From contig NZ_SMFQ01000003.1 in assembly GCF_004339015.1 (NCBI RefSeq), positions 310,001 through 374,000 on the forward strand: a stretch of 64,000 nucleotides of DNA, written 5' to 3'. How positions within the stretch are numbered: position 1 is the stretch's first letter; each line of letters starts with the position of its first letter. A program made the position numbers and the translations under genes. The DNA is from Cocleimonas flava. GTDB taxonomy: Bacteria > Pseudomonadota > Gammaproteobacteria > Thiotrichales > Thiotrichaceae. The notes under the pieces are model-generated. The model had not been told where the DNA came from. It saw only the letters and a list, made by a program, of their open reading frames with translations, and did no database searches. Below, one piece after another: positions 49,389 through 57,953 of the stretch.

Positions 49389-49430
49389 AGTACTTTCCTG
49401 TTTATAGATCGGTTATCAGAAGATGATTAA

Positions 49431-49460
49431 GTCACCCCCCTACTTTGAGGCAGTTTTTTT
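49431..49460 (+). repeat. C6-TACTT dispersed repeat, copy 13
   Basis: GTCACCCCCCTACTTTGAGG, then CAG and seven T. It lies between tadA and the DUF2237 gene, both on minus, so it is antisense to transcription. C-rich strand on plus. Nearly identical to copy 7. Confidence 0.88.
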
Positions 49461-49512
49461 ACTGACTCATTTAACACCTTTTCATACGTGTCTAAACGTC
49501 AATAGCAACGAA

Positions 49513-50022
49513 CTATTTACGTCTCGCTTTAAAGAATGCGCGTAAAATATCACCACACTCATCCTGCATAATACCACCAGTTACAGCAACCTGATGATTA
49601 TGATAATTCTGGGAGAATAAATCGATAGCACTACCTGCAGTACCTGTTCGCGGATCTGGCGCACCAAAAAACAATTGACCTATGCGCGCATGAACAATTG
49701 CCCCGGCACACATTGTACAAGGCTCGAGGGTGACATATATTTGGGTATCAGGCAGACGATAATTATTTAATACGCGACCCGCTTCACGAATCGCCATAAT
49801 CTCAGCATGTGCGGTCGCATCGTGGGTTTCAATAGGTCGATTCCAGCCTTCAGCAATCAATTCGCCATCTTTGACTATCAAAGCACCGACAGGAACCTCA
49901 CCCTCATCACGAGAACGTTCTGCCAACATAAGCGCGTGTTTCATCCATTTCTGATGAACAATAGCATCTTTATCAGAAATAGAGGTCACCCCCCCACTTA
50001 TAGGCGTTTTTTCAACAGACAT
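49513..50022 (-). CDS. tadA: tRNA adenosine(34) deaminase TadA
   Basis: Converts A34 to inosine in tRNA-Arg. The 169-residue protein has the zinc-deaminase motifs TAHAEIMAI (His72, Glu74) and PCTMCAGAI (Cys102, Cys105). The first 22 residues precede the usual beginning (WMKHALMLAERSRDEGEVPVGA), and residues about 4-13 (KTPISGGVT) are encoded by a dispersed-repeat copy. The family normally needs only a few residues here, so the repeat seems to have been absorbed into the N-terminus. No strong ribosome site is seen, so the true start could differ. Confidence 0.93.
   Translation of the reverse strand: MSVEKTPISGGVTSISDKDAIVHQKWMKHALMLAERSRDEGEVPVGALIVKDGELIAEGWNRPIETHDATAHAEIMAIREAGRVLNNYRLPDTQIYVTLEPCTMCAGAIVHARIGQLFFGAPDPRTGTAGSAIDLFSQNYHNHQVAVTGGIMQDECGDILRAFFKARRK
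49985..50013 (+). repeat. C6-TACTT dispersed repeat, copy 14, in tadA 5' end
   Basis: GTCACCCCCCCACTTATAGG, then CG and six T. It overlaps codons 4-13 of tadA on the opposite strand. C-rich strand on plus, so antisense to tadA. With copy 13 it brackets the tadA gene. Confidence 0.85.
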
Positions 50023-50054
50023 AGAAATAATTTGTGTGTTTTTTACTACTCAGG

Positions 50055-50153
50055 GTGCTTCTAGAGCTTATCAATTCAAGGCGGGGAAATAGGCGCTTAC
50101 AAACGTAAGTAACTATTTTCTCAACGCGGAAGTGATAAGTTATAGGAGTGCAC
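50055..50153. repeat. About 100-bp palindromic repeat downstream of guaA
   Basis: Imperfect terminal inverted repeat: CTTATCA (50067-50073) against TGATAAG (50133-50139), extended outward by GTGC-type ends. The interior has TTCAAGGCGGGG on the left and CTCAACGCGGAAGTG on the right. The same layout recurs at 51848-51946 in the same orientation. It lies 14 bp after the guaA stop and would fold into a long stem in RNA, so it may also serve as the guaA transcript end. A small non-coding mobile or REP-like element is likely. Confidence 0.75.
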
Positions 50154-50166
50154 TGTGAAGTAAAAA

Positions 50167-51744
50167 TTATTCCCACTCGATGGTTGCTGGTGGCTTTCCT
50201 GAGATATCATAAGTCACGCGCGACACGTTCTCGATCTCATTAATAATACGATTAGACACATGACCAAGGAAGTCATAGGGCAAATGTGCCCAACGTGCAG
50301 TCATAAAGTCAATGGTCTCAACGGCTCGAAGCGCTATTACATAATCATAACGACGTCCATCTCCTGTAACACCGACAGATTTCACAGGTAAGAATACTGC
50401 AAAGGCCTGTGACGTCTTGTGATAAAGATCTTGCTTATATAGCTCTTCGATAAAGATATTATCTGCTAGACGGAGTATATCAGCATACTGCTTTCTCACT
50501 TCGCCCAGAATTCGAACCCCTAAACCAGGACCCGGGAAAGGATGGCGACGTACCATCTCTTCAGGTAATCCAAGCTCAACACCAATGGTTCGAACTTCAT
50601 CCTTAAACAACTCACGCAGAGGCTCTACCAGACCTAACTTCATATCTTCTGGTAATCCGCCAACATTGTGGTGAGACTTTATTAAATGCGCCTTACCGGT
50701 TTTACTGCCAGCAGATTCAATCACATCAGGATAGATTGTTCCCTGTGCTAACCACTTCGCATTAGTCAGTTTTGAAGATTCTTCATCGAAGATTTCAACA
50801 AACAAATTTCCAATGATCTTACGTTTTTCTTCTGGATCAGTTTTACCTTCAAGCGCATCAAGATAACGTTGTTCTGCATCGACACGAATGACTTTCACAC
50901 CCATGTGCTCAGCGAACATATCCATCACTTGATCGCCTTCGTTTAATCGAAGTAGACCCGTATCAACAAACACGCAGGTTAACTGTTTGCCAATCGCTTT
51001 GTGCAACATCGCTGCAACGACCGAAGAATCAACACCACCAGATAAACCAAGAATAACTTCATCGTCGCCGACCTGCTTTCTCACATTTTCAATACTATCT
51101 TCGATAATGTTTAACGGCGTCCATAACTTTGCACAACCACAAATGGTACAGGCAAAGCGTTCTAAAATTGCGCCACCTTGCTTAGTATGAGTAACTTCTG
51201 GATGAAACTGAATGCCGTAGAATTGTTTCTCTTCATTAGCAATACCAGCAATGGGTGCATTCGATGTGCTCGCCATTAATTTAAAAGACTCAGGAATCTC
51301 TACTACATGATCACCATGTGACATCCACACATCTAATAAACCGTGACCTTCTGCATTCACTTCATCCTGAATATCTTTGAATAGTGCTGTATGACCACGA
51401 GCACGAACCTGTGCATAGCCATATTCCTGATGATCAGCTCTTTCGACCTTGCCACCAAAATTCATCGCCATAGTCTGCATGCCGTAGCAAATACCTAACA
51501 CTGGCACACCTAAATCATAAACCGCTTGAGGTGCAACAGGCGCATTCTCAGCAATCGTAGATTCCGGGCCACCTGAAAGAATAATGCCCTTCGCACCAAA
51601 ATCTATCACATCCTGATCGCTAACATCCCAAGGGTAGATTTCACAATACACCCCAACCTCACGAATTCGACGAGCAATTAACTGGGTGTATTGAGCACCA
51701 AAATCGAGAATTAAAATGCGGTCTGTATGAATATTATTGGTCAT
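50167..51744 (-). CDS. guaA: GMP synthase (glutamine-hydrolysing)
   Basis: Amidates XMP to GMP. 525 residues, full length. N-terminal class I glutamine amidotransferase: [17 protein letters not shown] (nucleophile Cys about 86) and FHPEVTHT (His/Glu of the triad). PP-loop ATP pyrophosphatase: [17 protein letters not shown]-terminal dimerisation domain ends in [20 protein letters not shown], the family's standard end. It follows guaB on the same strand, 210 bp apart, with a palindromic repeat in that gap and another copy just after its stop. Confidence 0.98.
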   Translation of the reverse strand: MTNNIHTDRILILDFGAQYTQLIARRIREVGVYCEIYPWDVSDQDVIDFGAKGIILSGGPESTIAENAPVAPQAVYDLGVPVLGICYGMQTMAMNFGGKVERADHQEYGYAQVRARGHTALFKDIQDEVNAEGHGLLDVWMSHGDHVVEIPESFKLMASTSNAPIAGIANEEKQFYGIQFHPEVTHTKQGGAILERFACTICGCAKLWTPLNIIEDSIENVRKQVGDDEVILGLSGGVDSSVVAAMLHKAIGKQLTCVFVDTGLLRLNEGDQVMDMFAEHMGVKVIRVDAEQRYLDALEGKTDPEEKRKIIGNLFVEIFDEESSKLTNAKWLAQGTIYPDVIESAGSKTGKAHLIKSHHNVGGLPEDMKLGLVEPLRELFKDEVRTIGVELGLPEEMVRRHPFPGPGLGVRILGEVRKQYADILRLADNIFIEELYKQDLYHKTSQAFAVFLPVKSVGVTGDGRRYDYVIALRAVETIDFMTARWAHLPYDFLGHVSNRIINEIENVSRVTYDISGKPPATIEWE

Positions 51745-51847
51745 AGGAAATAGACTTTGTTGAATGAGTTTAAATCTGTTTTATGTTTAACGAGAAACGG
51801 TAAAACACTTAGGAAAATACTTAACACTATTTTCGTAATGGTTAGAT

Positions 51848-51946
51848 TGCTACTAGTACTTGTCAGTTCAAGACGGGTGAATGTGAAGTTTACAGTTTGT
51901 AAATGAACATTCGCCCAACGCCGAAATGGCAAGTACTAGTAGTGAG
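51848..51946. repeat. About 100-bp palindromic repeat between guaB and guaA
   Basis: CTACTAGTACTTG (51850-51862) and CAAGTACTAGTAG (51930-51942) are exact 13-bp inverted arms. The interior aligns with the 50055-50153 element: TTCAAGACGGGTGAAT on the left, CAACGCCGAAATGG on the right, with TTTACA...TGTAAA between. The outer arms differ in sequence from the other copy yet still pair, which indicates that the stem is kept by compensating change. It sits in the guaB-guaA gap and would form a hairpin in the mRNA. Confidence 0.75.
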
Positions 51947-51954
51947 CTAATCAA

Positions 51955-53415
51955 TTACGAATGGTAGTTTGGCGCCTCTTTGGTTATCGTCACATCATGC
52001 ACATGCGACTCTTTCATACCAGCACCCGTAATACGCACAAACTCAGGCTTGTTACGCATTTCTTTTAAATCTTTACAGCCAACGTATCCCATGCTCGAAC
52101 GAATACCGCCCGTTAATTGATGGATAATCGGTGATAGTGGACCTTTGTAAGGAACCTGTCCTTCAATCCCTTCTGGTACCAGTTTATCTGCCGCATTCTC
52201 TGATTCCTGGAAGTAACGATCACTTGAACCATCTGCCATTGCTGCTAGAGAACCCATACCACGATAAGATTTGTAAGAACGCCCTTGATAGATAATGATT
52301 TCACCGGGTGCTTCATCAGTACCCGCGAACATTCCACCTAGCATCACACAGTTAGCGCCAGCTGCGAGTGATTTTGCGATATCACCGGAAAAGCGAATAC
52401 CTCCGTCAGCGATTAATGGAATTTCCATGCCTTTAAGCGCTTTTGCAACATTCATGATTGCTGTTATTTGAGGTACACCAACACCGGCAATCATACGCGT
52501 TGTGCAAATTGAACCTGGCCCAATACCAACTTTTACTGCATCTGCGCCCGCTTCAACAAGTGCTAATGCAGCTGCACCAGTAGCGATATTGCCACCGATC
52601 ACCTGCACTTCAGGAAATGATTCTTTTACCCATTTCACACGATCAAGAACACCTTGTGAATGGCCGTGAGCTGTATCAACAATCAGTACATCGACTCCTG
52701 CTTCAACAAGTGCTTTGACACGAGCTTCTGTTCCATGGCCTGTTCCAACTGCAGCGCCAACACGTAAACTACCTGAGCTGTCTTTACATGCATTAGGGAA
52801 ATCTTTCGATTTTTGAATATCTTTTACCGTAATCAAGCCACGTAATTTAAAGCTGTCATTAACTACTAAAACTTTTTCGATACGATGTGTGTGAAGTATC
52901 TTTTTAATTTCGCCTTTGCTTGCACCTTCAGATACGGTAATTAATTTATCTTTGGGCGTCATAATTGCTGATACTGGTTGTTCAAGATTTGTCTCGAAAC
53001 GCAAATCACGACTGGTGACGATTCCTACTAAATCATCGCCGTTTGCCACGACAGGTACGCCAGAGATTCTGTGTTTTGCAGTCAGCGCCATAACATCGCC
53101 AACAGACACGTTTTCTGTAATTGTAATTGGTTCTTTGATGATTCCACTTTCAAATCGTTTAACAGTTGAGATGATCTTAGCCTGAGCATCAATTGACATA
53201 TTTTTATGCACAATACCTAGACCACCTTCCTGAGCTAATGCAATTGCAAGTTTAGCTTCGGTAACGGTATCCATTGCGGCTGAAAGCATCGGTATGTTTA
53301 ATACGATTTTTTTCGTAAGATTTGTACTTAAATCTACCTCTGCAGGTAACACATTAGAATGTGCAGGCACTAGAAGTACATCATCAAATGTAAGTGCTTC
53401 TTCAAGTATTCTCAT
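51955..53415 (-). CDS. guaB: IMP dehydrogenase
   Basis: Oxidises IMP to XMP with NAD, the first step to GMP. I start at [17 protein letters not shown] (53415), which matches the family, three codons inside the longest frame. 486 residues. TIM-barrel halves surround a CBS pair (about 93-205). The active-site loop [13 protein letters not shown] carries the catalytic Cys (about 303), and [13 protein letters not shown] and the flap around [14 protein letters not shown] are present. The stop is followed after a few bases by the palindromic repeat and then guaA. A promoter and leader hairpin lie upstream. Confidence 0.98.
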   Translation of the reverse strand: MRILEEALTFDDVLLVPAHSNVLPAEVDLSTNLTKKIVLNIPMLSAAMDTVTEAKLAIALAQEGGLGIVHKNMSIDAQAKIISTVKRFESGIIKEPITITENVSVGDVMALTAKHRISGVPVVANGDDLVGIVTSRDLRFETNLEQPVSAIMTPKDKLITVSEGASKGEIKKILHTHRIEKVLVVNDSFKLRGLITVKDIQKSKDFPNACKDSSGSLRVGAAVGTGHGTEARVKALVEAGVDVLIVDTAHGHSQGVLDRVKWVKESFPEVQVIGGNIATGAAALALVEAGADAVKVGIGPGSICTTRMIAGVGVPQITAIMNVAKALKGMEIPLIADGGIRFSGDIAKSLAAGANCVMLGGMFAGTDEAPGEIIIYQGRSYKSYRGMGSLAAMADGSSDRYFQESENAADKLVPEGIEGQVPYKGPLSPIIHQLTGGIRSSMGYVGCKDLKEMRNKPEFVRITGAGMKESHVHDVTITKEAPNYHS

Positions 53416-53522
53416 AGGATACATCCGATTTTTATTGGGGTTTATGGTCAGATTTAAGCTTAATAGAAACCGGGTAGCTTTCTAACGTTTGGGTATAAAC
53501 GTAAAATTAAAACTTAAATTCA

Positions 53523-53556
53523 AAAAAAGCCCTGAAAATTTATTCAGAGCTTTTAA
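53523..53556 (-). terminator. Terminator-like hairpin in the guaB leader
   Basis: On minus: AAAAGCTCTGAA, loop TAAATT, TTCAGGGCTTTT, with the T-run reaching seven. Stem about 11 bp with one G-T or mismatch. It lies about 106-140 bp upstream of the guaB ATG, immediately after the predicted transcription start. No plus-strand gene ends here, so it looks like a leader attenuator, though a plain terminator for an unseen RNA is possible. Confidence 0.65.
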
Positions 53557-53571
53557 AAATATAAGCGCCTG

Positions 53572-53600
53572 ATTATAGTCATTGACCTTTATAAGGTAAA
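53572..53600 (-). promoter_or_regulatory. Predicted guaB promoter with GC-rich discriminator
   Basis: On minus: -35 TTTACC (53595-53600), 17-nt spacer, -10 TATAAT (53572-53577, perfect consensus). The bases after it, CAGGCGC, form a G+C-rich discriminator, the type seen at stringently controlled promoters such as E. coli guaB. Transcription would start near 53565, giving a leader of about 150 nt. Confidence 0.6.
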
Positions 53601-53701
53601 CTGGTATCGCACTAAAAAGGCTAAATATTCGAAAATAAACTCGTTGCTCCAATACCTAAATAATCGCATACTAAATCGGTTTGTAATCGACATATAAATG
53701 G

Positions 53702-53995
53702 GTGAAGTGGTTGAGAATTAAAATAATGCTAATCGCATTTACTTTTGCCTTTGCAACAGAGCTACTCGCTACAGAAGTAGACGATGCTATCAAGCAAGCA
53801 AAAGCAGCACAAAAAGAAGCAGCAAGTTTAGGTTTTGAATGGCGTGACACGGGTAAAATAATAAAAAAAGCAGAAGCTGCAGCGAAAGAAGGAAAGGATA
53901 AAAAAGCCATCGAACTGGCCACCATTATTATTGACCAACTACCTGCTGTTAGAAAACAGGCAGCCATTGCTAAAAATGCTGGTCCACGTTTTTAA
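53702..53995 (+). CDS. Small periplasmic helical protein, SoxXA-binding-like
   Basis: A 97-residue protein with an N-terminal signal peptide (hydrophobic core about 8-20, cleavage after about 24) and an all-helical mature part: AIKQAKAAQKEAASLGFEWRDTGKIIKKAEAAAKEGKDKKAIELA. The EWRDTGK-x-IKKA pattern resembles SoxXA-binding (SoxK/SAXB) proteins of sulfur oxidisers. No sox genes are nearby. The listed start is GTG (53702); ATG at 53726 would leave a shorter signal. It ends 36 bp before xseA. Confidence 0.6.
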   Translation: MKWLRIKIMLIAFTFAFATELLATEVDDAIKQAKAAQKEAASLGFEWRDTGKIIKKAEAAAKEGKDKKAIELATIIIDQLPAVRKQAAIAKNAGPRF

Positions 53996-54031
53996 TTTTC
54001 CTTTAAATATCTTATGTATTGCCAACCATAA

Positions 54032-55363
54032 ATGCTAACCAATAACCGCACGATTTTAAGCGTTGCCGAACTCAATGCTGAGGTTAATCAGCTATTAACT
54101 CGTGGTTTCCCATTACTCTGGGTTGAAGGTGAAATATCTAACCTGGTTCGTCCATCTTCAGGGCATTTATACTTTACCCTCAAAGACAAGAAGTCCCAGA
54201 TACGTTCTGCCATGTTTCGTAATAGAAATATGAAACTTAGCATTAAACCAGAAAATGGCATGAAGGTGTTGGTCAGAGGCAGAGTCGGATTATACGAGCC
54301 CCGTGGCGATTATCAGTTTATCGCCGAACACATGGAAGATGCAGGTGTAGGGCAACTACAAAAGCAGTTCGAGCAATTAAAGCAGAAGTTATCGGCGGCT
54401 GGCTTATTCGCGGATGAGCATAAAAAAGATCTTCCTGAATACCCAAAGCGCATCGGTATCATTACCTCACCCACTGGTGCTGCAATCCGTGACATCTTAA
54501 ACGTATTACAACGACGCAGTCCTCAAACCCCTATTTTGATATACCCTGTAGCGGTACAGGGAGAGGCTTCTAAACTTGAGATTGAAACTGCCATTCGTAG
54601 AGCAGATGCTGATAACAAGTGTGACGTAATAATTCTTGCCAGAGGTGGTGGTTCGATTGAAGACTTATGGTCTTTCAACGAAGAGAATGTCGCCAAGGCA
54701 ATCTATAACGCCAACACACCGATTGTGTGTGGTGTAGGTCATGAAATCGATTTTACCATAGCTGACTTTGTCGCAGATTTACGTGCTTCTACGCCTTCTG
54801 CGGCCGCTGAACTCATCACACCTGACCGAAATCAGTTGTATACCGATGTGATGCAAACCACATTGTGGTTAGAAGAACGAATGAAACGAGAAATTTCATC
54901 TCGGCAACAGCATTTTAGCTGGTTGCAATCACGATTAGCGTTACAGAAACCATCACAAAAGATTCAACAACAATACCAGAGACTCGATGAAGTTGAATCT
55001 CGTCTGCACCAACAACTTAATAAGCTTTTGGAACAGAAGAAAACACGTATCACCTATCTGGATACCAGACTAAGAGCGACATTACCGCATAGGAAGATAC
55101 AGCAACAAAAACAACAAGTAGATCATTTACAGTCTCGACTTAATCAAAGCATGCAGACCAAATTAACTAAATCCAGATCGCTGTTCCAATTGCAAATGAC
55201 AACCTTAGATAATATCAGTCCTTTAAAAACGTTAGATCGTGGTTATGCCATTGTCAAAAATAAAGACACAAATGCTTTAATTACATCGGTAAAGCAAACG
55301 AAGGATGTGAAGACAATCTCAGTCTCATTAAAAGACGGTGAATTTGATGCAAACCTCACCTAG
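54032..55363 (+). CDS. xseA: Exonuclease VII large subunit
   Basis: Large subunit of exodeoxyribonuclease VII, which degrades single-stranded DNA. 443 residues. N-terminal OB fold (about 1-100: SVAELNAEVNQLLTRGFPLLWVEGEISNLVRPSSGHLYFTLKD); catalytic core with PKRIGIITSPTGAAIRDIL, ARGGGSIEDLWSFNEE and VGHEIDFTIADFVADLRASTPSAAAEL; then a coiled coil (about 270-390) and a short C-terminal segment with LDRGYAIVKN. xseB is not in the window. Confidence 0.96.
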   Translation: MLTNNRTILSVAELNAEVNQLLTRGFPLLWVEGEISNLVRPSSGHLYFTLKDKKSQIRSAMFRNRNMKLSIKPENGMKVLVRGRVGLYEPRGDYQFIAEHMEDAGVGQLQKQFEQLKQKLSAAGLFADEHKKDLPEYPKRIGIITSPTGAAIRDILNVLQRRSPQTPILIYPVAVQGEASKLEIETAIRRADADNKCDVIILARGGGSIEDLWSFNEENVAKAIYNANTPIVCGVGHEIDFTIADFVADLRASTPSAAAELITPDRNQLYTDVMQTTLWLEERMKREISSRQQHFSWLQSRLALQKPSQKIQQQYQRLDEVESRLHQQLNKLLEQKKTRITYLDTRLRATLPHRKIQQQKQQVDHLQSRLNQSMQTKLTKSRSLFQLQMTTLDNISPLKTLDRGYAIVKNKDTNALITSVKQTKDVKTISVSLKDGEFDANLT

Positions 55364-55406
55364 TAAACATTGCACTAATGCATTTCACTAAGCCATTGCA
55401 CTAACA

Positions 55407-55796
55407 ATGAGTAAATTATCAAAGCTTTGCCCTTGTGGAACTGACCTAAATTACACTGTTTGCTGTGGGAAATTTCATAAAGGTAAAATACACGCAGCAA
55501 CAGCAGAAGCATTAATGCGTTCTCGATATAGCGCTTATGTTTTAGATCTTACTCAGTACATATTTCGAACGTGGGATGAGACAACCCGACCTACTTTACA
55601 AAGTTTAAGAGACGGTAATACGCAACAGTTTATTGGCTTAAAAGTGTTATCAACAAGCAAAGGTGGCGCTGATGATGTATTGGGGACGGTTGAGTTTATA
55701 GCCACATACAAAGTTGGCGATCAATTGTTCGAACATCATGAAAACAGTCGGTTTAAACGTCATAAAAAACGCTGGGTATATGTAGAGCCGATTTAA
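55407..55796 (+). CDS. YchJ-family SEC-C zinc protein
   Basis: A 129-residue protein of the YchJ/UPF0225 family. An N-terminal SEC-C-like zinc motif CPCGTDLNYTVCCGKFH (about 8-24) is followed by an NTF2-like region with AEALMRSRYSAYVLDLTQYIFRTWDETTRP and KKRWVYVEPI. Only one SEC-C motif is present; some relatives have a second at the C-terminus. Function unknown. It is 43 bp after xseA on the same strand. Confidence 0.88.
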   Translation: MSKLSKLCPCGTDLNYTVCCGKFHKGKIHAATAEALMRSRYSAYVLDLTQYIFRTWDETTRPTLQSLRDGNTQQFIGLKVLSTSKGGADDVLGTVEFIATYKVGDQLFEHHENSRFKRHKKRWVYVEPI

Positions 55797-55844
55797 AATA
55801 ATTTTAAACTTGAGCTACACTTACTTATAAAAAGGATAAAGATC

Positions 55845-56033
55845 ATGAACGGATTAGAAGCTAAAACCATTCAATGCCCCTACTGCTGGGAAATGTTTGA
55901 AATAACCATAGACTGTTCTGTGAGTTCTCAAGAATACGTGGAAGATTGTGAAGTGTGTTGCCAGCCCATCTTAATCAAAGCCACTGTTTCAAGTGATGGT
56001 GTTCCTGACGTAGAAGTTAGTAGAGAGAGTTAA
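55845..56033 (+). CDS. CPXCG-motif cysteine-rich protein
   Basis: A 62-residue protein with two CxxC pairs, CPYCWEMFEITIDCS and CEVCCQPILI, fitting the Cys_rich_CPXG family and probably one zinc site. AAGGA ahead of the ATG supports the start. Function unknown. It follows the YchJ-type gene by 48 bp, and the two may share a transcript. Confidence 0.85.
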   Translation: MNGLEAKTIQCPYCWEMFEITIDCSVSSQEYVEDCEVCCQPILIKATVSSDGVPDVEVSRES

Positions 56034-56091
56034 CGGCGCTAGTTAGATACAAAGCAAGCCACGTAAAATCCATGAAAATTCGTCGTAAATA

Positions 56092-56436
56092 TCAAATGAC
56101 TTTTTTCGTATAACTTGCAGTTTCCATCTCTACAATTTCTACCGTAATGGTTACAGCGCTTAACCTTAAATGATCAAACTCCTGTAATACTTTTTCAGAC
56201 AAATCTTGTCGTTGCTCGACTGTTCTTCCTTGCAATATTCTAACGGTTACATGAATAAACCCTGCCTGTTTCACATCACCTTTTTGATAATACTCATAAG
56301 CGTGTGTACGTAATTTAATGTGATCAAGCTCAAATAACGCTGACTTTTTAGCACCGGTTAATACTGAATCTATCAGCTGTTGCTGAGTTACACGTGTTAG
56401 AACATCGTTTGAATGTTCGATAATACAATGCGGCAT
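56092..56436 (-). CDS. CHMI-like tautomerase/isomerase
   Basis: A 114-residue protein resembling 5-carboxymethyl-2-hydroxymuconate delta-isomerase. The N-terminal MPHCIIEHS (Pro2 would be the catalytic base after Met removal), IKLRTHAYEYYQKGD and FIHVTVRILQGRTVEQRQDLSEKVL match that family. The homoprotocatechuate pathway genes are not present, so the physiological substrate is open. It diverges from the MFS gene with repeat copy 15 between. Confidence 0.85.
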   Translation of the reverse strand: MPHCIIEHSNDVLTRVTQQQLIDSVLTGAKKSALFELDHIKLRTHAYEYYQKGDVKQAGFIHVTVRILQGRTVEQRQDLSEKVLQEFDHLRLSAVTITVEIVEMETASYTKKVI

Positions 56437-56473
56437 AATTTACCCTATAAGGAATAGTCTTGTGATTTCTAAA

Positions 56474-56503
56474 GGCACCCCCCCTACTTTGGAGGCTTTT
56501 TTT
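56474..56503 (+). repeat. C6-TACTT dispersed repeat, copy 15, in a divergent promoter region
   Basis: GGCACCCCCCCTACTTTGGA, then GGC and seven T. It lies between the starts of two divergent genes (56436 minus, 56608 plus), where a terminator is not expected. C-rich strand on plus; the C-run is one base longer. Confidence 0.88.
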
Positions 56504-56607
56504 GTATTTGTTTAACAACAAGTACTAATGATACTCTGGATAGAACAATAGACACGAATAAAAAGCTACGCATAAGAATAATTAAAAGATAAACCGGGGA
56601 CTCATTA

Positions 56608-57912
56608 ATGCCGACACCGTTGAAACCAACTGAATCTACTCTCAGGCCTTGGTACTGGATTCCAACGCTATATTTTACCGAAGGACTGCCTTATTTCGCG
56701 ATTGTTGTACTTTCCACATTTATGTATAAAAGCTTTGGCTTAAGCAATAGCGAAATCGCTTTTTATACCGCCTGGTTTTATTTACCCTGGGTAATAAAAC
56801 CGCTATGGAGTCCGTTCGTAGATATTTACCGCACCAAACGCTTTTGGGTTATCAGCATGCAACTATTACTGGGTGCTGGTCTTGCCGGTATAGCACTCAC
56901 TTTGCCGTTAGAAAATTACTTACTCTATTCACTGGTGATTTTCTGGTTACTCGCCTTTAGTTCTGCCACTCATGATATCGCAGCTGATGGCTTCTATATG
57001 CAAGTACTGGACAAAGGTCAGCAAGCGTTTTTCGTTGGAATTCGCTCAACTTTCTACCGCATCGCAATGATAACCGGACAAGGTTTAATCGTTATTTTAG
57101 CAGGTAAGCTGGAAAATATTTACGATGTAAAAACGGCATGGCAGATCACCATGGCTTTGCTGGCTTGCATATTAGTGGGTGTCTCTATTTATCATGCTTT
57201 TGTACTTCCAAAAGAAAACAAACAACCGCGACAAATCAGTTCAGAATCTCCTTTCACTTCTTATTTACTCGTATTTAAAGGCTTTTTTCAGAAACAACAC
57301 GTTGTAGTATTTATTGCCTTTATCCTTTTATACAGACTCGGTGAAGCACAGCTGGGAAAGGTCGCGAGCTTATTTATGCTCGATGATAGAAGCGCCGGTG
57401 GTCTTGGGCTAAGTACCGAAGCCGTTGGCTTCATTTACGGCACTGTCGGTGTTTCTGCGTTGGTTATCGGCGGTATTCTTGGCGGTATTTTAGTTTCCAG
57501 ACATGGACTAAAAGCATGGATTTGGTGGATGGCGTTAGCTATCAATTTGCCTGACCTTGCTTATATTTACCTGGCCTACGTACAACCAGAAAACTCGATA
57601 GTGATTCATATACTGGTAGCGATAGAGCAATTTGGTTACGGTTTTGGTTTTACCGCTTTCATGATGTATTTAATCTATATTGCTGAAGGAAGTTTCAAAA
57701 CCGCACATTACGCCATAGCCACAGGATTTATGGCGATGGGAATGATGATACCTGGTATGTTCAGTGGCTGGATTCAGGAACAGTTGGGTTACCCACACTT
57801 TTTTATCTGGGTAATGATTGCAACTATTCCCTCTTTTTACGTGATATCTCGACTACCTTTAGATAAGGATTTCGCCAAATCCAGAGTTAATACTAAGGCC
57901 AGGCAAGACTAA
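56608..57912 (+). CDS. MFS transporter, AmpG-like
   Basis: A 434-residue inner-membrane carrier with twelve predicted helices. The N-terminal RPWYWIPTLYFTEGLPYFAIVVLSTFMYK and TAWFYLPWVIKPLWSPFVDIY resemble AmpG-type permeases (import of muropeptides) and the related PAT/acetyl-CoA transporter group, and HDIAADGFYMQVLD is typical. Whether it carries muropeptides is not certain, since no ampD or lytic transglycosylase gene is adjacent. GGGGA ahead of the ATG supports the start. Confidence 0.82.
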   Translation: MPTPLKPTESTLRPWYWIPTLYFTEGLPYFAIVVLSTFMYKSFGLSNSEIAFYTAWFYLPWVIKPLWSPFVDIYRTKRFWVISMQLLLGAGLAGIALTLPLENYLLYSLVIFWLLAFSSATHDIAADGFYMQVLDKGQQAFFVGIRSTFYRIAMITGQGLIVILAGKLENIYDVKTAWQITMALLACILVGVSIYHAFVLPKENKQPRQISSESPFTSYLLVFKGFFQKQHVVVFIAFILLYRLGEAQLGKVASLFMLDDRSAGGLGLSTEAVGFIYGTVGVSALVIGGILGGILVSRHGLKAWIWWMALAINLPDLAYIYLAYVQPENSIVIHILVAIEQFGYGFGFTAFMMYLIYIAEGSFKTAHYAIATGFMAMGMMIPGMFSGWIQEQLGYPHFFIWVMIATIPSFYVISRLPLDKDFAKSRVNTKARQD

Positions 57913-57953
57913 GGTTAAGTCAGACAGATAGATGTGGACTTAATCATCTAGAA

